Positions 11,606 through 19,449 of a stretch of 64,000 bases of DNA are shown here, one piece after another. The translations under genes and the position numbers were made by a program. Each line of letters begins with the position of its first letter. Position 1 is the first letter of the stretch. Under the pieces are notes generated by a model. The model searched no databases and was not told where the DNA came from. It saw only the letters and a program-made list of their open reading frames with translations. The stretch is from Streptomyces sp. JHA26. Its GTDB lineage: Bacteria > Actinomycetota > Actinomycetes > Streptomycetales > Streptomycetaceae. The DNA lies in contig NZ_BDJC01000012.1 in assembly GCF_002005565.1 (NCBI RefSeq), forward strand, positions 85,722-149,721, written 5' to 3'.

Positions 11606-13096
11606 GTGCTCGACCACGGCGCACCCCCGCACCACGACACATCGGCCACCCCCGCGTCCCCGGGGCCGGTCGCCAGCCTCATGCGCCGCAAGCCCGTGGA
11701 ACGGCTGGTCGCCGAGGGCGGCCAGGGCGAGGGGGGCAGCCTGCGCCGCTCCCTCGGCCTGTGGCAGCTCACGATGATCAGCATCGGCGCCACCCTCGGC
11801 ACCGGCATCTTCGTCGTCCTCGGCGAGGCCGTCCCCAAGGTCGGACCGGCGGTCACCCTCTCCTTCGTCATCGCCGGTCTGACGGCGCTCTTCTCGGCCC
11901 TGTCCTACGCCGAACTGGCCGGCACCATCCCGGTCGCCGGCTCCTCGTACTCGTACGCCTACGCGACCATGGGCGAGCTGGTCGCCTGGATCTGCGGCTG
12001 GTGCCTGGTCCTGGAGTACGGCGTCTCCGTCGCCGCCGTCGCCGTCGGCTGGGGCGAGTACCTGAACGAGCTCCTCGACGGCACCATCGGCGTCACCATC
12101 CCGGACGTCCTGTCGGCGCCGCCCGGCGACGGCGGGATCTTCAACCTGCCCGCGCTGATCGTGGTGCTGCTCGCCATGACCTTCCTGCTGGGCGGCGCCC
12201 GCGAGTCCGCCCGCGCCAACACGATCATGGTCGTCGTCAAGATCGCCGCGCTGGTGCTCTTCTGCGCCGTCGGCGTCCAGGGCTTCCGCTCCGGCAACTA
12301 CGAGCACTTCATGCCGCTCGGCATGGCCGGCGTCAGCGCGGCCGGCGCGACGCTGTTCTTCTCGTACATCGGCTTCGACGCGGCCTCCACCGCCGGTGAG
12401 GAGGCGAAGAACGCCCAGCGCGACCTGCCCCGCGCGATCATGCTCTCCCTCGTCATCGTCACCGTGCTCTACGTCCTCGTCGCCGCCGTCGCCGTCGGCG
12501 CCAGGCCGTGGAAGGGCTTCAGCGACTCCGAGGCCGCCCTCGCCCAGATCATGACCGACGTCACCGGGCAGAGCTTCTGGGGCACCCTCCTGGCGTTCTG
12601 CGCGGTCGTCGCCATCGCCAGCGTCGTGCTGACCGTCCTCTACGGCCAGACCCGCGTCCTGTTCGCCATGTCCCGCGACGGACTGATGCCCAAGGTGTTC
12701 TCCAAGGTCCACCCGAAGACCGGCGCGCCCCGCGCCAACACGGTGATCGTCTCCCTGTTCTGCGGCGTCCTGGCCGCCGCCGTCCCGCTCGGACAGCTCG
12801 CCGACGCCACCAGCATCGGCACCCTCTTCGCCTTCGCCCTGGTCAACGTGGCCGTCGTGCTGCTGCGCCGGACCCGCCCGGACATGCCGCGCACCTTCCG
12901 GGTGCCGCTGTCCCCGGTGCTGCCCGCCCTGGGCTTCGGCTTCTGCGTCTGGATGATGGGCAGCCTGTCCACCGTCACCTGGGTGGTCTTCGGTGTCTGG
13001 ATGGCCGCCGGGCTCGTGTTCTACTTCGTGTACGGCCACCGCCGTTCCCGACTCGCCACGCCGGACCCGTCCGAGGCCCGGACGCACCAGAAGTGA
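11606..13096 (+). CDS. APC-family (cationic) amino acid permease
   Basis: A 496-residue integral membrane transporter with about 12 hydrophobic segments. The first transmembrane segment carries the amino acid-binding IGATLGTGIFVVLGE (about residues 59-73). Further family strings are AELAGTIPVAGSSYSY and FFSYIGFDAASTAGEE. It most resembles the CAT branch of the APC superfamily, which moves basic or branched amino acids with protons. The GTG at 11606 has AAAGGAG 7 nt upstream; an ATG at 11602 is out of frame. The Lrp/AsnC gene follows after 15 nt, so the two are probably co-transcribed. Context with davAB-like genes suggests lysine uptake, which is inference. Confidence 0.9.
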   Translation: MLDHGAPPHHDTSATPASPGPVASLMRRKPVERLVAEGGQGEGGSLRRSLGLWQLTMISIGATLGTGIFVVLGEAVPKVGPAVTLSFVIAGLTALFSALSYAELAGTIPVAGSSYSYAYATMGELVAWICGWCLVLEYGVSVAAVAVGWGEYLNELLDGTIGVTIPDVLSAPPGDGGIFNLPALIVVLLAMTFLLGGARESARANTIMVVVKIAALVLFCAVGVQGFRSGNYEHFMPLGMAGVSAAGATLFFSYIGFDAASTAGEEAKNAQRDLPRAIMLSLVIVTVLYVLVAAVAVGARPWKGFSDSEAALAQIMTDVTGQSFWGTLLAFCAVVAIASVVLTVLYGQTRVLFAMSRDGLMPKVFSKVHPKTGAPRANTVIVSLFCGVLAAAVPLGQLADATSIGTLFAFALVNVAVVLLRRTRPDMPRTFRVPLSPVLPALGFGFCVWMMGSLSTVTWVVFGVWMAAGLVFYFVYGHRRSRLATPDPSEARTHQK

Positions 13097-13111
13097 AGTG
13101 AACGACCCGCA

Positions 13112-13564
13112 GTGCTGAACGATCTCGACGAACGCATCGTGCACGCCCTCGCCGAGGACGCCCGCCGCTCCTACGCGGACATCGGGCAGTCGGTCGGCCT
13201 GTCCGCGCCCGCCGTGAAACGGCGCGTGGACCGGCTGCGCGCCACCGGAGCCATCACCGGCTTCACCGTGCGCGTCGACCCCGCCGCGCTCGGCTGGGAG
13301 ACCGAGGGGTTCGTCGAGATCTACTGCCGCCGCAACACCTCGCCGGAGACCATCCAACGGGGCCTGGAGCGGTACCAGGAGGTCGTGGCCGCGTCCACCG
13401 TCACCGGGGACGCGGACGCCGTCGCCCAGGTCTTCGCCGCCGACATGCGGCACTTCGAACGGGTCCTGGAGCGGATCGCCGGCGAGCCGTTCGTGGAACG
13501 CACCAAGTCCGTGCTGGTGCTCTCTCCGCTGCTGCGGCGCTTCTCGTCGGGGTCGCCCGCATAA
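13112..13564 (+). CDS. Lrp/AsnC-family regulator of the amino acid locus
   Basis: A 150-residue feast/famine regulator. The N-terminal helix-turn-helix (YADIGQSVGLSAPAVKRRVD, residues 20-39) is followed by an Lrp ligand-binding alpha/beta domain. It lies directly behind the amino acid permease and upstream of the amidase/monooxygenase pair, so an amino acid, possibly lysine, is the likely effector. The phased GCAACGA sites before the permease and the amidase are the natural candidates for its binding sites. The GTG at 13112 aligns with family starts (LNDLDERIVHALAED). Target and effector are inferred. Confidence 0.92.
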   Translation: MLNDLDERIVHALAEDARRSYADIGQSVGLSAPAVKRRVDRLRATGAITGFTVRVDPAALGWETEGFVEIYCRRNTSPETIQRGLERYQEVVAASTVTGDADAVAQVFAADMRHFERVLERIAGEPFVERTKSVLVLSPLLRRFSSGSPA

Positions 13565-13567
13565 GAA

Positions 13568-13622
13568 CTGTCCCCGGGGCGCCGTGCGGTCTAGCATCGG
13601 TGCCATGACCTGGCGACATTGA
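13568..13622 (+). promoter_or_regulatory. Promoter with a leaderless five-codon mini-ORF
   Basis: CTGTCC (13568-13573) and TAGCAT (13592-13597) are 18 nt apart. The predicted transcript start, about 7 nt after the -10, coincides with an ATG at 13605 that opens ATG ACC TGG CGA CAT TGA (peptide MTWRH, stop 13620-13622). This would be a leaderless upstream mini-ORF 80 nt before the MFS start. Whether it is translated is unknown. Confidence 0.35.
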
Positions 13623-13702
13623 TCTTCCCGTCGTGCCCGCCCCCGAGGGCCGCCTCGGACGCCGTACCTCCGGTGTCCGATCCGCTCCCTGGGGAAGGCC
13701 TC

Positions 13703-14911
13703 ATGACCCACGCACCCACACGCGTGCCGCCCGCCGGTCACCGGCGGCTGACGGCCACGCTGTACGGCTACGCGTTCCTCGACGACTTCGTCCTGCTCTA
13801 CCCGGTGTACGCGCTGCTCTTCAGCGACGCCGGCCTGTCCGTCGGACAGATCTCCTCGCTCTTCGCCCTCTGGTCCGTCACCGGCGTCCTGCTCGAGGTG
13901 CCCTCCGGCGCCTGGGCCGACGCCGTCTCCCGGCGGCTGCTCCTGTGGCTCGGCCCGCTGCTCACCGCCGCCGGCTTCGCCCTGTGGGTGCTCGTCCCGT
14001 CCTACGGCGCCTTCGCGCTCGGCTTCGTGCTGTGGGGCGCCGGCGGAGCGCTCGGCTCCGGCGCGCTGGAGGCCCTGGTCCACGACGAACTGGACCGGCT
14101 CGGCGCCGCCGACCGGTACGCCCGCGTCATGGGCCGGGCCCGCTCGGCCGGTCTGGTGGCGGTGATGGCCGCGATGGGCCTGGCCGGTCCGGTGTTCGCC
14201 CACGGCGGCTACCCGGCCGTGGGGGCGGCGAGCATCCTGGTCTGCCTGCTGGCGGCGGCCCTGGCGACCCGGTTCCCGGAGCACCGTACGCCGGTGGCCG
14301 GCGGCGACGGGTGGGCCTCGGCCCTGCGGTCGGGTCTCGCCGAGGCCCGCGCCGACCGGTCCGTGCGCGGCGCGCTGCTGCTCGTGCCGGCCGTGGGCGC
14401 CGTATGGGGCGCCCTCGACGAGTACACGCCCTTGCTGGTGCGCGACACCGGTGTGGCCGAGGCGACCGTGCCGTGGCTGCTCCTGCTGGTCTGGGCCGGC
14501 GCCACGGCCGGGGGCCTGCTGGCCGGGCCGGCCGAACGGCTCGGCGACGCCGGGTTCGGCGGACTGCTCGTCGGCGCCGCGCTCGCCCTGGCCGTGGGCG
14601 CCGGCGCGGGCACGCCGGCGGGGCTGGCGCTGGTCGCCGTCGCCTTCGGCGGATTCCAGCTGGCGCACGTGCTCGCCGACGCGCGCCTCCAGCGACGCGT
14701 CGCCGCCGCCGGCCGGGCGACCCTGACCTCGGTGGCCGGGCTCGGCACCGAGCTGGCCACGGTCGCGGTGTACGGGACGTACGCGGTGGTCGCGACGGAG
14801 ACGGGGCACGGCACCGCGTTCGTGGTCTTCACGGCGCCGTACCTGCTGACGGGGGTGGTGCTGGTGGCCGTCGGCCGGATCGCGGCCTCGGCTGCGAGGG
14901 CACGGTCCTGA
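13703..14911 (+). CDS. MFS transporter
   Basis: A 402-residue major facilitator protein with about 12 membrane spans. It opens LYGYAFLDDFVLLYPVYALL and has the loop 2-3 motif VPSGAWADAVSRRLLLW, the usual MFS signature region. The ATG at 13703 has GGGGAAGG four nt upstream; earlier in-frame codons from 13619 would add a proline-rich non-conserved leader. It sits between the Lrp regulator and the amidase gene, so it may export an amino acid or a pathway product, but the substrate cannot be read from the sequence. Confidence 0.88.
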   Translation: MTHAPTRVPPAGHRRLTATLYGYAFLDDFVLLYPVYALLFSDAGLSVGQISSLFALWSVTGVLLEVPSGAWADAVSRRLLLWLGPLLTAAGFALWVLVPSYGAFALGFVLWGAGGALGSGALEALVHDELDRLGAADRYARVMGRARSAGLVAVMAAMGLAGPVFAHGGYPAVGAASILVCLLAAALATRFPEHRTPVAGGDGWASALRSGLAEARADRSVRGALLLVPAVGAVWGALDEYTPLLVRDTGVAEATVPWLLLLVWAGATAGGLLAGPAERLGDAGFGGLLVGAALALAVGAGAGTPAGLALVAVAFGGFQLAHVLADARLQRRVAAAGRATLTSVAGLGTELATVAVYGTYAVVATETGHGTAFVVFTAPYLLTGVVLVAVGRIAASAARARS

Positions 14912-14972
14912 CGTCACCCACGCGTCCCGCACGGGTGACGTCGGGGCCGTGCGGGACGCGTGGCCGCCGTGC

Positions 14973-15069
14973 GCAACGAATCGCCGCGAGGTGCCCGAGG
15001 GACGCAACGAACCGCTCACCGGCGCGCAACGGCTCCTCCTTGTCCGGCCGAGTCCGCCGACCGTACCGT
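14973..15069 (+). promoter_or_regulatory. Phased GCAACGA repeats and promoter of the davA-like gene
   Basis: GCAACGA at 14973-14979 and 15004-15010 and GCAACGG at 15026-15032 are spaced 31 and 22 bp start to start. They end 7 nt before a possible -35 TTGTCC (15040-15045), with TACCGT (15064-15069) 18 nt further as a weak -10. The arrangement copies the one upstream of the permease at 11340-11455. Confidence 0.55.
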
Positions 15070-15110
15070 CTATCTGGCCCCCGACCCCCTCCCACCGGTG
15101 AGGAACACGC

Positions 15111-15899
15111 ATGCGCACCGCCCTGCTCCAGAGCTCCGGCCGCCCCGGCTCCACCGCCGAGAACCTCCAGGTCCTCGACGAGGCCGCGGGCCGCGCCGCC
15201 GCCGCGGGGGCAGGGCTGCTCGTGACCTCCGAGCTGTTCCTGACCGGGTACGCGATCGGCGACGACATCGGCCGTCTCGCCGAGCCCGCCGACGGCGAGG
15301 CCGCCGACGCGATCGCGCGGACCGCCACGCGCCACGGCATCGCCGTCGCCTACGGCTACCCCGAGCGGGCCGGCGGGAGCGTCTTCAACTCCGTCCAGCT
15401 GATCTCCGCCGACGGCACCCGCCTGGCCAACTACCGCAAGACCCACCTCTTCGGCCGCTTCGAGCAGGAGCACTTCGTCCCCGGCGACCGGCCGCTCGTC
15501 CAGGCCCGGCTGAACGGCCTCACCGTCGGCCTGATGATCTGCTACGACGTGGAGTTCCCGGAGAACGTGCGCACCCACGCCCTGGCCGGCACCGACCTGC
15601 TGCTCGTCCCGACCGCGCAGATGCACCCGTTCCAGTTCGTCGCCGAGTCGGTCGTGCCCGTGCGGGCCTTCGAGAACCAGATGTACGTGGCGTACGTCAA
15701 CCGGGTCGGCCGGGAGGGCGAGTTCGAGTTCGTCGGGCTGTCCGTGCTCGCCGGGCCCGACGGCATCGCCCGCACCCGCGCCGGGCGAGCCGAGGAACTG
15801 GTCGTCGCCGACGCCGACCCGGCCTTCCTCGTCGCGTCCCGCGAGGCCAACCCGTATCTCGAGGACCGCCGCCCCGGCCTCTACGGGTCCCTCGTCTGA
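15111..15899 (+). CDS. davA: Nitrilase-superfamily amidase, DavA-like (5-aminovaleramidase)
   Basis: A 262-residue carbon-nitrogen hydrolase with the complete Glu-Lys-Cys triad: Glu41 in SELFLTGY, Lys110 in YRKTHLFG and Cys144 in LMICYDVEFPE. From memory it closely resembles Pseudomonas putida DavA, which hydrolyses 5-aminovaleramide to 5-aminovalerate in lysine catabolism. The adjacent DavB-like gene, 47 nt downstream, supports the pairing. The ATG at 15111 is preceded by GGTGAGGA. If the partner oxidised tryptophan or arginine, this enzyme would instead cleave the corresponding amide. Fold and mechanism are certain; substrate is likely but not proven. Confidence 0.88.
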   Translation: MRTALLQSSGRPGSTAENLQVLDEAAGRAAAAGAGLLVTSELFLTGYAIGDDIGRLAEPADGEAADAIARTATRHGIAVAYGYPERAGGSVFNSVQLISADGTRLANYRKTHLFGRFEQEHFVPGDRPLVQARLNGLTVGLMICYDVEFPENVRTHALAGTDLLLVPTAQMHPFQFVAESVVPVRAFENQMYVAYVNRVGREGEFEFVGLSVLAGPDGIARTRAGRAEELVVADADPAFLVASREANPYLEDRRPGLYGSLV

Positions 15900-15946
15900 A
15901 CCCCCACCGCCACCCCGTTCCACCCTGTGCAAGGAGTCCGTACCCC

Positions 15947-17644
15947 ATGACGTCCACGGTGCCCAACGCGATCGAGCACGCCGACGAGCAGCAGCCGCCG
16001 ATCACCATGTTCGGGCCGGACTTCCCGTACGCGTACGACGACTTCCTCGCCCACCCTGCGGGCCTCGGCCAGATACCCGCGACCGAGCACGGCAGCGAGG
16101 TCGCCGTCATCGGCGGCGGCCTGTCCGGCATCGTCGCCGCCTACGAGCTGATGAAGATGGGCCTCAAGCCCGTCGTCTACGAGGCCGACCGGATCGGCGG
16201 CCGGCTGCGCACCGTCGGCTTCGACGGCTGCGACCCCTCGCTGACCGCCGAGATGGGAGCGATGCGCTTCCCGCCGTCCTCCACCGCCCTCCAGCACTAC
16301 ATCGACCTGGTGGGGCTCGAGACCCGTCCCTTCCCCAACCCCCTCGCCGAGGCGACCCCGTCGACCGTCGTCGACCTCAAGGGCGAGTCGCACTACGCCG
16401 AGACCCTCGACGACCTGCCGCAGGTCTACCGGGACGTCGCCGACGCCTGGGCCGAGTGCCTGGAGGAGGGCGCCGACTTCTCCGACATGAACCGCGCCCT
16501 GCGCGAGCGCGACGTCCCCCGCATCCGCGAGATCTGGGCGAAGCTGGTCGAGAAGCTCGACAACCAGACCTTCTACGGCTTCCTGTGCGAGTCCGAGGCG
16601 TTCAAGTCCTTCCGGCACCGCGAGATCTTCGGCCAGGTCGGCTTCGGCACCGGCGGCTGGGACACCGACTTCCCCAACTCCATCCTGGAGATCCTGCGCG
16701 TCGTCTACACCGAGGCCGACGACCACCACCGCGGCATCGTCGGCGGCTCCCAGCAGCTGCCGCTCAGGCTCTGGGAGCGCGAGCCGGAGAAGATCGTCCA
16801 CTGGCCCCACGGCACCTCGCTGAAGTCCCTGCACGTGGGCGGCGAGCCCCGCCCGGCCGTGACCCGGCTGAACCGCACCGCCGGCAACCGGATCACCGTG
16901 ACCGACGCCGACGGCGACATCCGCACCTACCGGGCGGCGATCTTCACCGCACAGTCCTGGATGCTGCTGTCCAAGATCGCCTGTGACGACTCGCTGTTCC
17001 CGATCGACCACTGGACGGCGATCGAGCGCACCCACTACATGGAGTCCTCGAAGCTGTTCGTGCCCGTCGACCGGCCGTTCTGGCTGGACAAGGACGAGGA
17101 GACCGGCCGGGACGTCATGTCGATGACGCTCACCGACCGCATGACCCGCGGCACCTACCTGCTCGACGACGGCCCCGACAGGCCCGCCGTCATCTGCCTC
17201 TCCTACACCTGGTGCGACGACAGCCTGAAGTGGCTGCCGCTGTCCGCGAACGAGCGGATGGAGGTCATGCTGAAGTCGCTCGGCGAGATCTACCCGAAGG
17301 TCGACATCCGGAAGCACATCATCGGCAACCCGGTGACGGTCTCCTGGGAGAACGAGCCCTACTTCATGGGCGCCTTCAAGGCCAACCTGCCGGGCCACTA
17401 CCGCTACCAGCGGCGCCTGTTCACCCACTTCATGCAGGACCGGCTGCCCGAGGACAAGCGGGGCATCTTCCTCGCCGGCGACGACATCTCCTGGACGGCC
17501 GGCTGGGCCGAGGGCGCCGTCCAGACCGCGCTGAACGCGGTCTGGGGCGTCATGCACCACTTCGGCGGGGAGACCGACGCGACCAACCCGGGTCCGGGCG
17601 ACGTCTACGACGAGATCGCGCCGGTGGAGCTCCCCGAGGACTAG
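15947..17644 (+). CDS. davB: Flavin-dependent L-amino acid 2-monooxygenase, DavB-like
   Basis: A 565-residue flavin amine oxidase-fold enzyme. The FAD dinucleotide-binding motif EVAVIGGGLSGIVAAYELMK lies at residues 51-70, followed by the arginine-rich GGRLR motif. The C-terminal FAD contact is GIFLAGDDISWTAGWAEGAV. Strings such as FGPDFPYAYDDFLAHPAGLG and RHREIFGQVGFGTGGW recall P. putida lysine 2-monooxygenase and related tryptophan monooxygenase, which oxidatively decarboxylate an amino acid to its amide. With the DavA-like gene this forms a two-step route. AAGGAG precedes the ATG. Its stop shares a CTAG palindrome with the convergent gene. Lysine is the most likely substrate by resemblance. 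Confidence 0.88.
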   Translation: MTSTVPNAIEHADEQQPPITMFGPDFPYAYDDFLAHPAGLGQIPATEHGSEVAVIGGGLSGIVAAYELMKMGLKPVVYEADRIGGRLRTVGFDGCDPSLTAEMGAMRFPPSSTALQHYIDLVGLETRPFPNPLAEATPSTVVDLKGESHYAETLDDLPQVYRDVADAWAECLEEGADFSDMNRALRERDVPRIREIWAKLVEKLDNQTFYGFLCESEAFKSFRHREIFGQVGFGTGGWDTDFPNSILEILRVVYTEADDHHRGIVGGSQQLPLRLWEREPEKIVHWPHGTSLKSLHVGGEPRPAVTRLNRTAGNRITVTDADGDIRTYRAAIFTAQSWMLLSKIACDDSLFPIDHWTAIERTHYMESSKLFVPVDRPFWLDKDEETGRDVMSMTLTDRMTRGTYLLDDGPDRPAVICLSYTWCDDSLKWLPLSANERMEVMLKSLGEIYPKVDIRKHIIGNPVTVSWENEPYFMGAFKANLPGHYRYQRRLFTHFMQDRLPEDKRGIFLAGDDISWTAGWAEGAVQTALNAVWGVMHHFGGETDATNPGPGDVYDEIAPVELPED

Positions 17645-18570
17645 ATTCCGGCCGCCCTGGCCTTCTCGTAGACCTCGGCGGCGACGTCCTTCAGCTCCTC
17701 CGCGTCCCGCAGGGGGGCCTGGAGGTCGAGCAGGATCTCGTCCAGGCCGATCTCCGCGTACGCGGCCAGGTCCTCGACGATCCGGTCGACGTCGCCGTGG
17801 AGGGGACGGCCGTCGGCGCCGTCCTGGCCGGCCGCCCGGTGACGGGCGTTGACCCGCAGCACCGTCCGGATCGGCTCGGTCCGGCCGCGTTCCTCGGCGA
17901 GGTCGCGCACCAGGCGCCACTGCTCGGCCACGGCCTCGGCGCCCGTGCCGGTCGGCAGCCAGCCGTCGGCGTGGTCGACCAGCCGCCGCCGGGCCCGGCC
18001 GCTGCCCGCCGCCAGCATGATCGGGATCGGCCGGGCGGGCTTGGGGCCGACCACGGCGGACGCGATCTTCGTGACGTCTCCGTCGTACACCACCGGGTCC
18101 GGGCCCCACACCGCCCGGCACACCCCGATCAGCTCGTCCAGGGCGGCGCCGCGCTGCGCGAACGGCCGTACGGACGCCGCCGCGTACTCGTCGTGGGACC
18201 AGCCGGTGCCGAAGCCCGCGATCACCCGGCCGCCGCTCGCCGCGTCCAGTGTGGCCAGCGCCTTGGCCAGCTGGAACGGCACGTGCAGCGGGGCGACCAG
18301 CACGCTGGTGCCCAGCCGGGCCCTCTCGGTGGCCGCGGCGGCGAGGGCCAGGGTGACCAGGGGCTCGGCCACGCTCCGGTAGGTGTCGGGCCAGGGCAGG
18401 CCCTCGATGCCGTACAGCCCCTGGGTGGCGGGCTCGGGGAACAGGGCCCTCTCGAAGACCCACAGGCTCTCGTAGCCCGTCCGTTCCGCCGCGCGGGCCA
18501 CGTCCGGGACGTCCTTGCCGATGTCGTACTGACGCATCTGGGGGAGGCCGAGTCCGAGCGGGATCGTCAT
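17641..18570 (-). CDS. LLM-class F420-dependent oxidoreductase
   Basis: A 309-residue luciferase-like monooxygenase-fold enzyme, most similar to the F420-dependent class common in actinobacteria. Typical strings are LGLGLPQMRQYDIG at the N-terminus, LGTSVLVAPLHVPFQLAKAL, the GGRVIAGFGTGWSHDEY cofactor region, and DEILLDLQ near the end. It may use reduced F420 or FMN; the substrate is unknown. The ATG at 18570 has AAGGAG about 9 nt upstream. Its stop overlaps the davB-like stop in a shared CTAG, leaving no room for a terminator, so transcripts must converge. Confidence 0.88.
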   Translation of the reverse strand: MTIPLGLGLPQMRQYDIGKDVPDVARAAERTGYESLWVFERALFPEPATQGLYGIEGLPWPDTYRSVAEPLVTLALAAAATERARLGTSVLVAPLHVPFQLAKALATLDAASGGRVIAGFGTGWSHDEYAAASVRPFAQRGAALDELIGVCRAVWGPDPVVYDGDVTKIASAVVGPKPARPIPIMLAAGSGRARRRLVDHADGWLPTGTGAEAVAEQWRLVRDLAEERGRTEPIRTVLRVNARHRAAGQDGADGRPLHGDVDRIVEDLAAYAEIGLDEILLDLQAPLRDAEELKDVAAEVYEKARAAGI

Positions 18571-18651
18571 GCCGGGGTGCTCCTTCGCAGTCGGGGTGCG
18601 ATGCTGCCCGAGGGGGCAACGTACGGCGGGTGCACGGGTGTTCCGGCCGGG

Positions 18652-19347
18652 TCAGTCCGGCAGCGGGGTGAGCAGCATGCGGCTCGCGAAGCCCACCGCC
18701 GCGTCCAGCCGCTCGGTCAGCTCCCCGGCCACGTCCGGCATCCGGCGCAGCGCCCACAGCGCCCGGGCCGCGGCCCAGGCGGCGTCACGGGCGCGCTCCA
18801 GGCTCCAGGAACCGAGCAGATGGGTCAGCGGATCGGCGACCTGGAGGAGGTCGGGGCCCGGCATCAGCTCGTCGCGGATGCGCTCCTCCAGCGACACGAG
18901 GAGGCCGCCCACCCGGTCGAACTCGTCCTCCAGGTCGGCGGGTTCGCAGCCGAGCGTACGACAGGTGTCCACCACGGCCAGCGCGAGGTCGTGCCCGATG
19001 TGCGCGTTGATGCCCGCCAGCGCGAACTGCAGCGGTCGTACGCCGGGATGGCGGCGGAGCTGGAACAGGGGACGCCAGCACGCGGGCGGCCGGCGCCCGC
19101 TCTCCAGGGCGTCGACGGCGGCCAGATAGCGCTCCGCGAACCGCACGTCCAGCGCGATCGCGGCCCGGGCGTCCGGGAACAGACCGCGGTCGATGTGCCG
19201 GTCGACCGCCTCCGTGACGGCCAGGTAGACGCCGTTGAAGACGGCGACCCCGTCCCGCGCGGGCAGCGTGGAGCCGAGGGCGCGCATCCGGGTCAGGACC
19301 GTGTCCACCGTCCGGACGGCCGTCGGGACTTGCTCACAGTGCGCCAT
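18652..19347 (-). CDS. DUF5995-like conserved protein
   Basis: A 231-residue soluble, mainly helical protein resembling the DUF5995 family of actinobacteria. Recognisable pieces are DGVAVFNGVYLAVTEAVDRH, FAERYLAAVDALESG, CWRPLFQ and FALAGINAHIGHDLALAV. The paired histidines in INAHIGHDL suggest a possible metal or catalytic site, but no function is known to me. The ATG at 19347 has no clear ribosome binding site. It is divergent from the GH6 gene and follows the LLM gene's direction with an 81-nt gap. Confidence 0.8.
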   Translation of the reverse strand: MAHCEQVPTAVRTVDTVLTRMRALGSTLPARDGVAVFNGVYLAVTEAVDRHIDRGLFPDARAAIALDVRFAERYLAAVDALESGRRPPACWRPLFQLRRHPGVRPLQFALAGINAHIGHDLALAVVDTCRTLGCEPADLEDEFDRVGGLLVSLEERIRDELMPGPDLLQVADPLTHLLGSWSLERARDAAWAAARALWALRRMPDVAGELTERLDAAVGFASRMLLTPLPD

Positions 19348-19371
19348 GGCGGCAGCGTCGCAGCTTTAGGG

Positions 19372-19385
19372 TGGGAGCGGTGCCG
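19372..19385. promoter_or_regulatory. CebR-box-like operator upstream of the GH6 gene
   Basis: TGGGAGCGGTGCCG matches the palindromic CebR operator TGGGAGCGCTCCCA at 11 of 14 positions. It lies 65 nt upstream of the glucanase start, between that gene and the divergent DUF5995-like gene. CebR represses cello-oligosaccharide genes in Streptomyces, so the location makes sense. Confidence 0.4.
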
Positions 19386-19449
19386 GCGGGCCCGACGCTT
19401 CCCCAGAACGGGGGAACGCGCCCGCCGCGCGGGGGAGGGGGAAGCGTAC

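Noticed and set aside
17212..19449. Upstream extension of the GH6 frame through 17-19 kb
   Set aside because: It runs through the davB-like, LLM and DUF5995-like genes in the wrong frame; the protein with a normal signal region starts at 19450.
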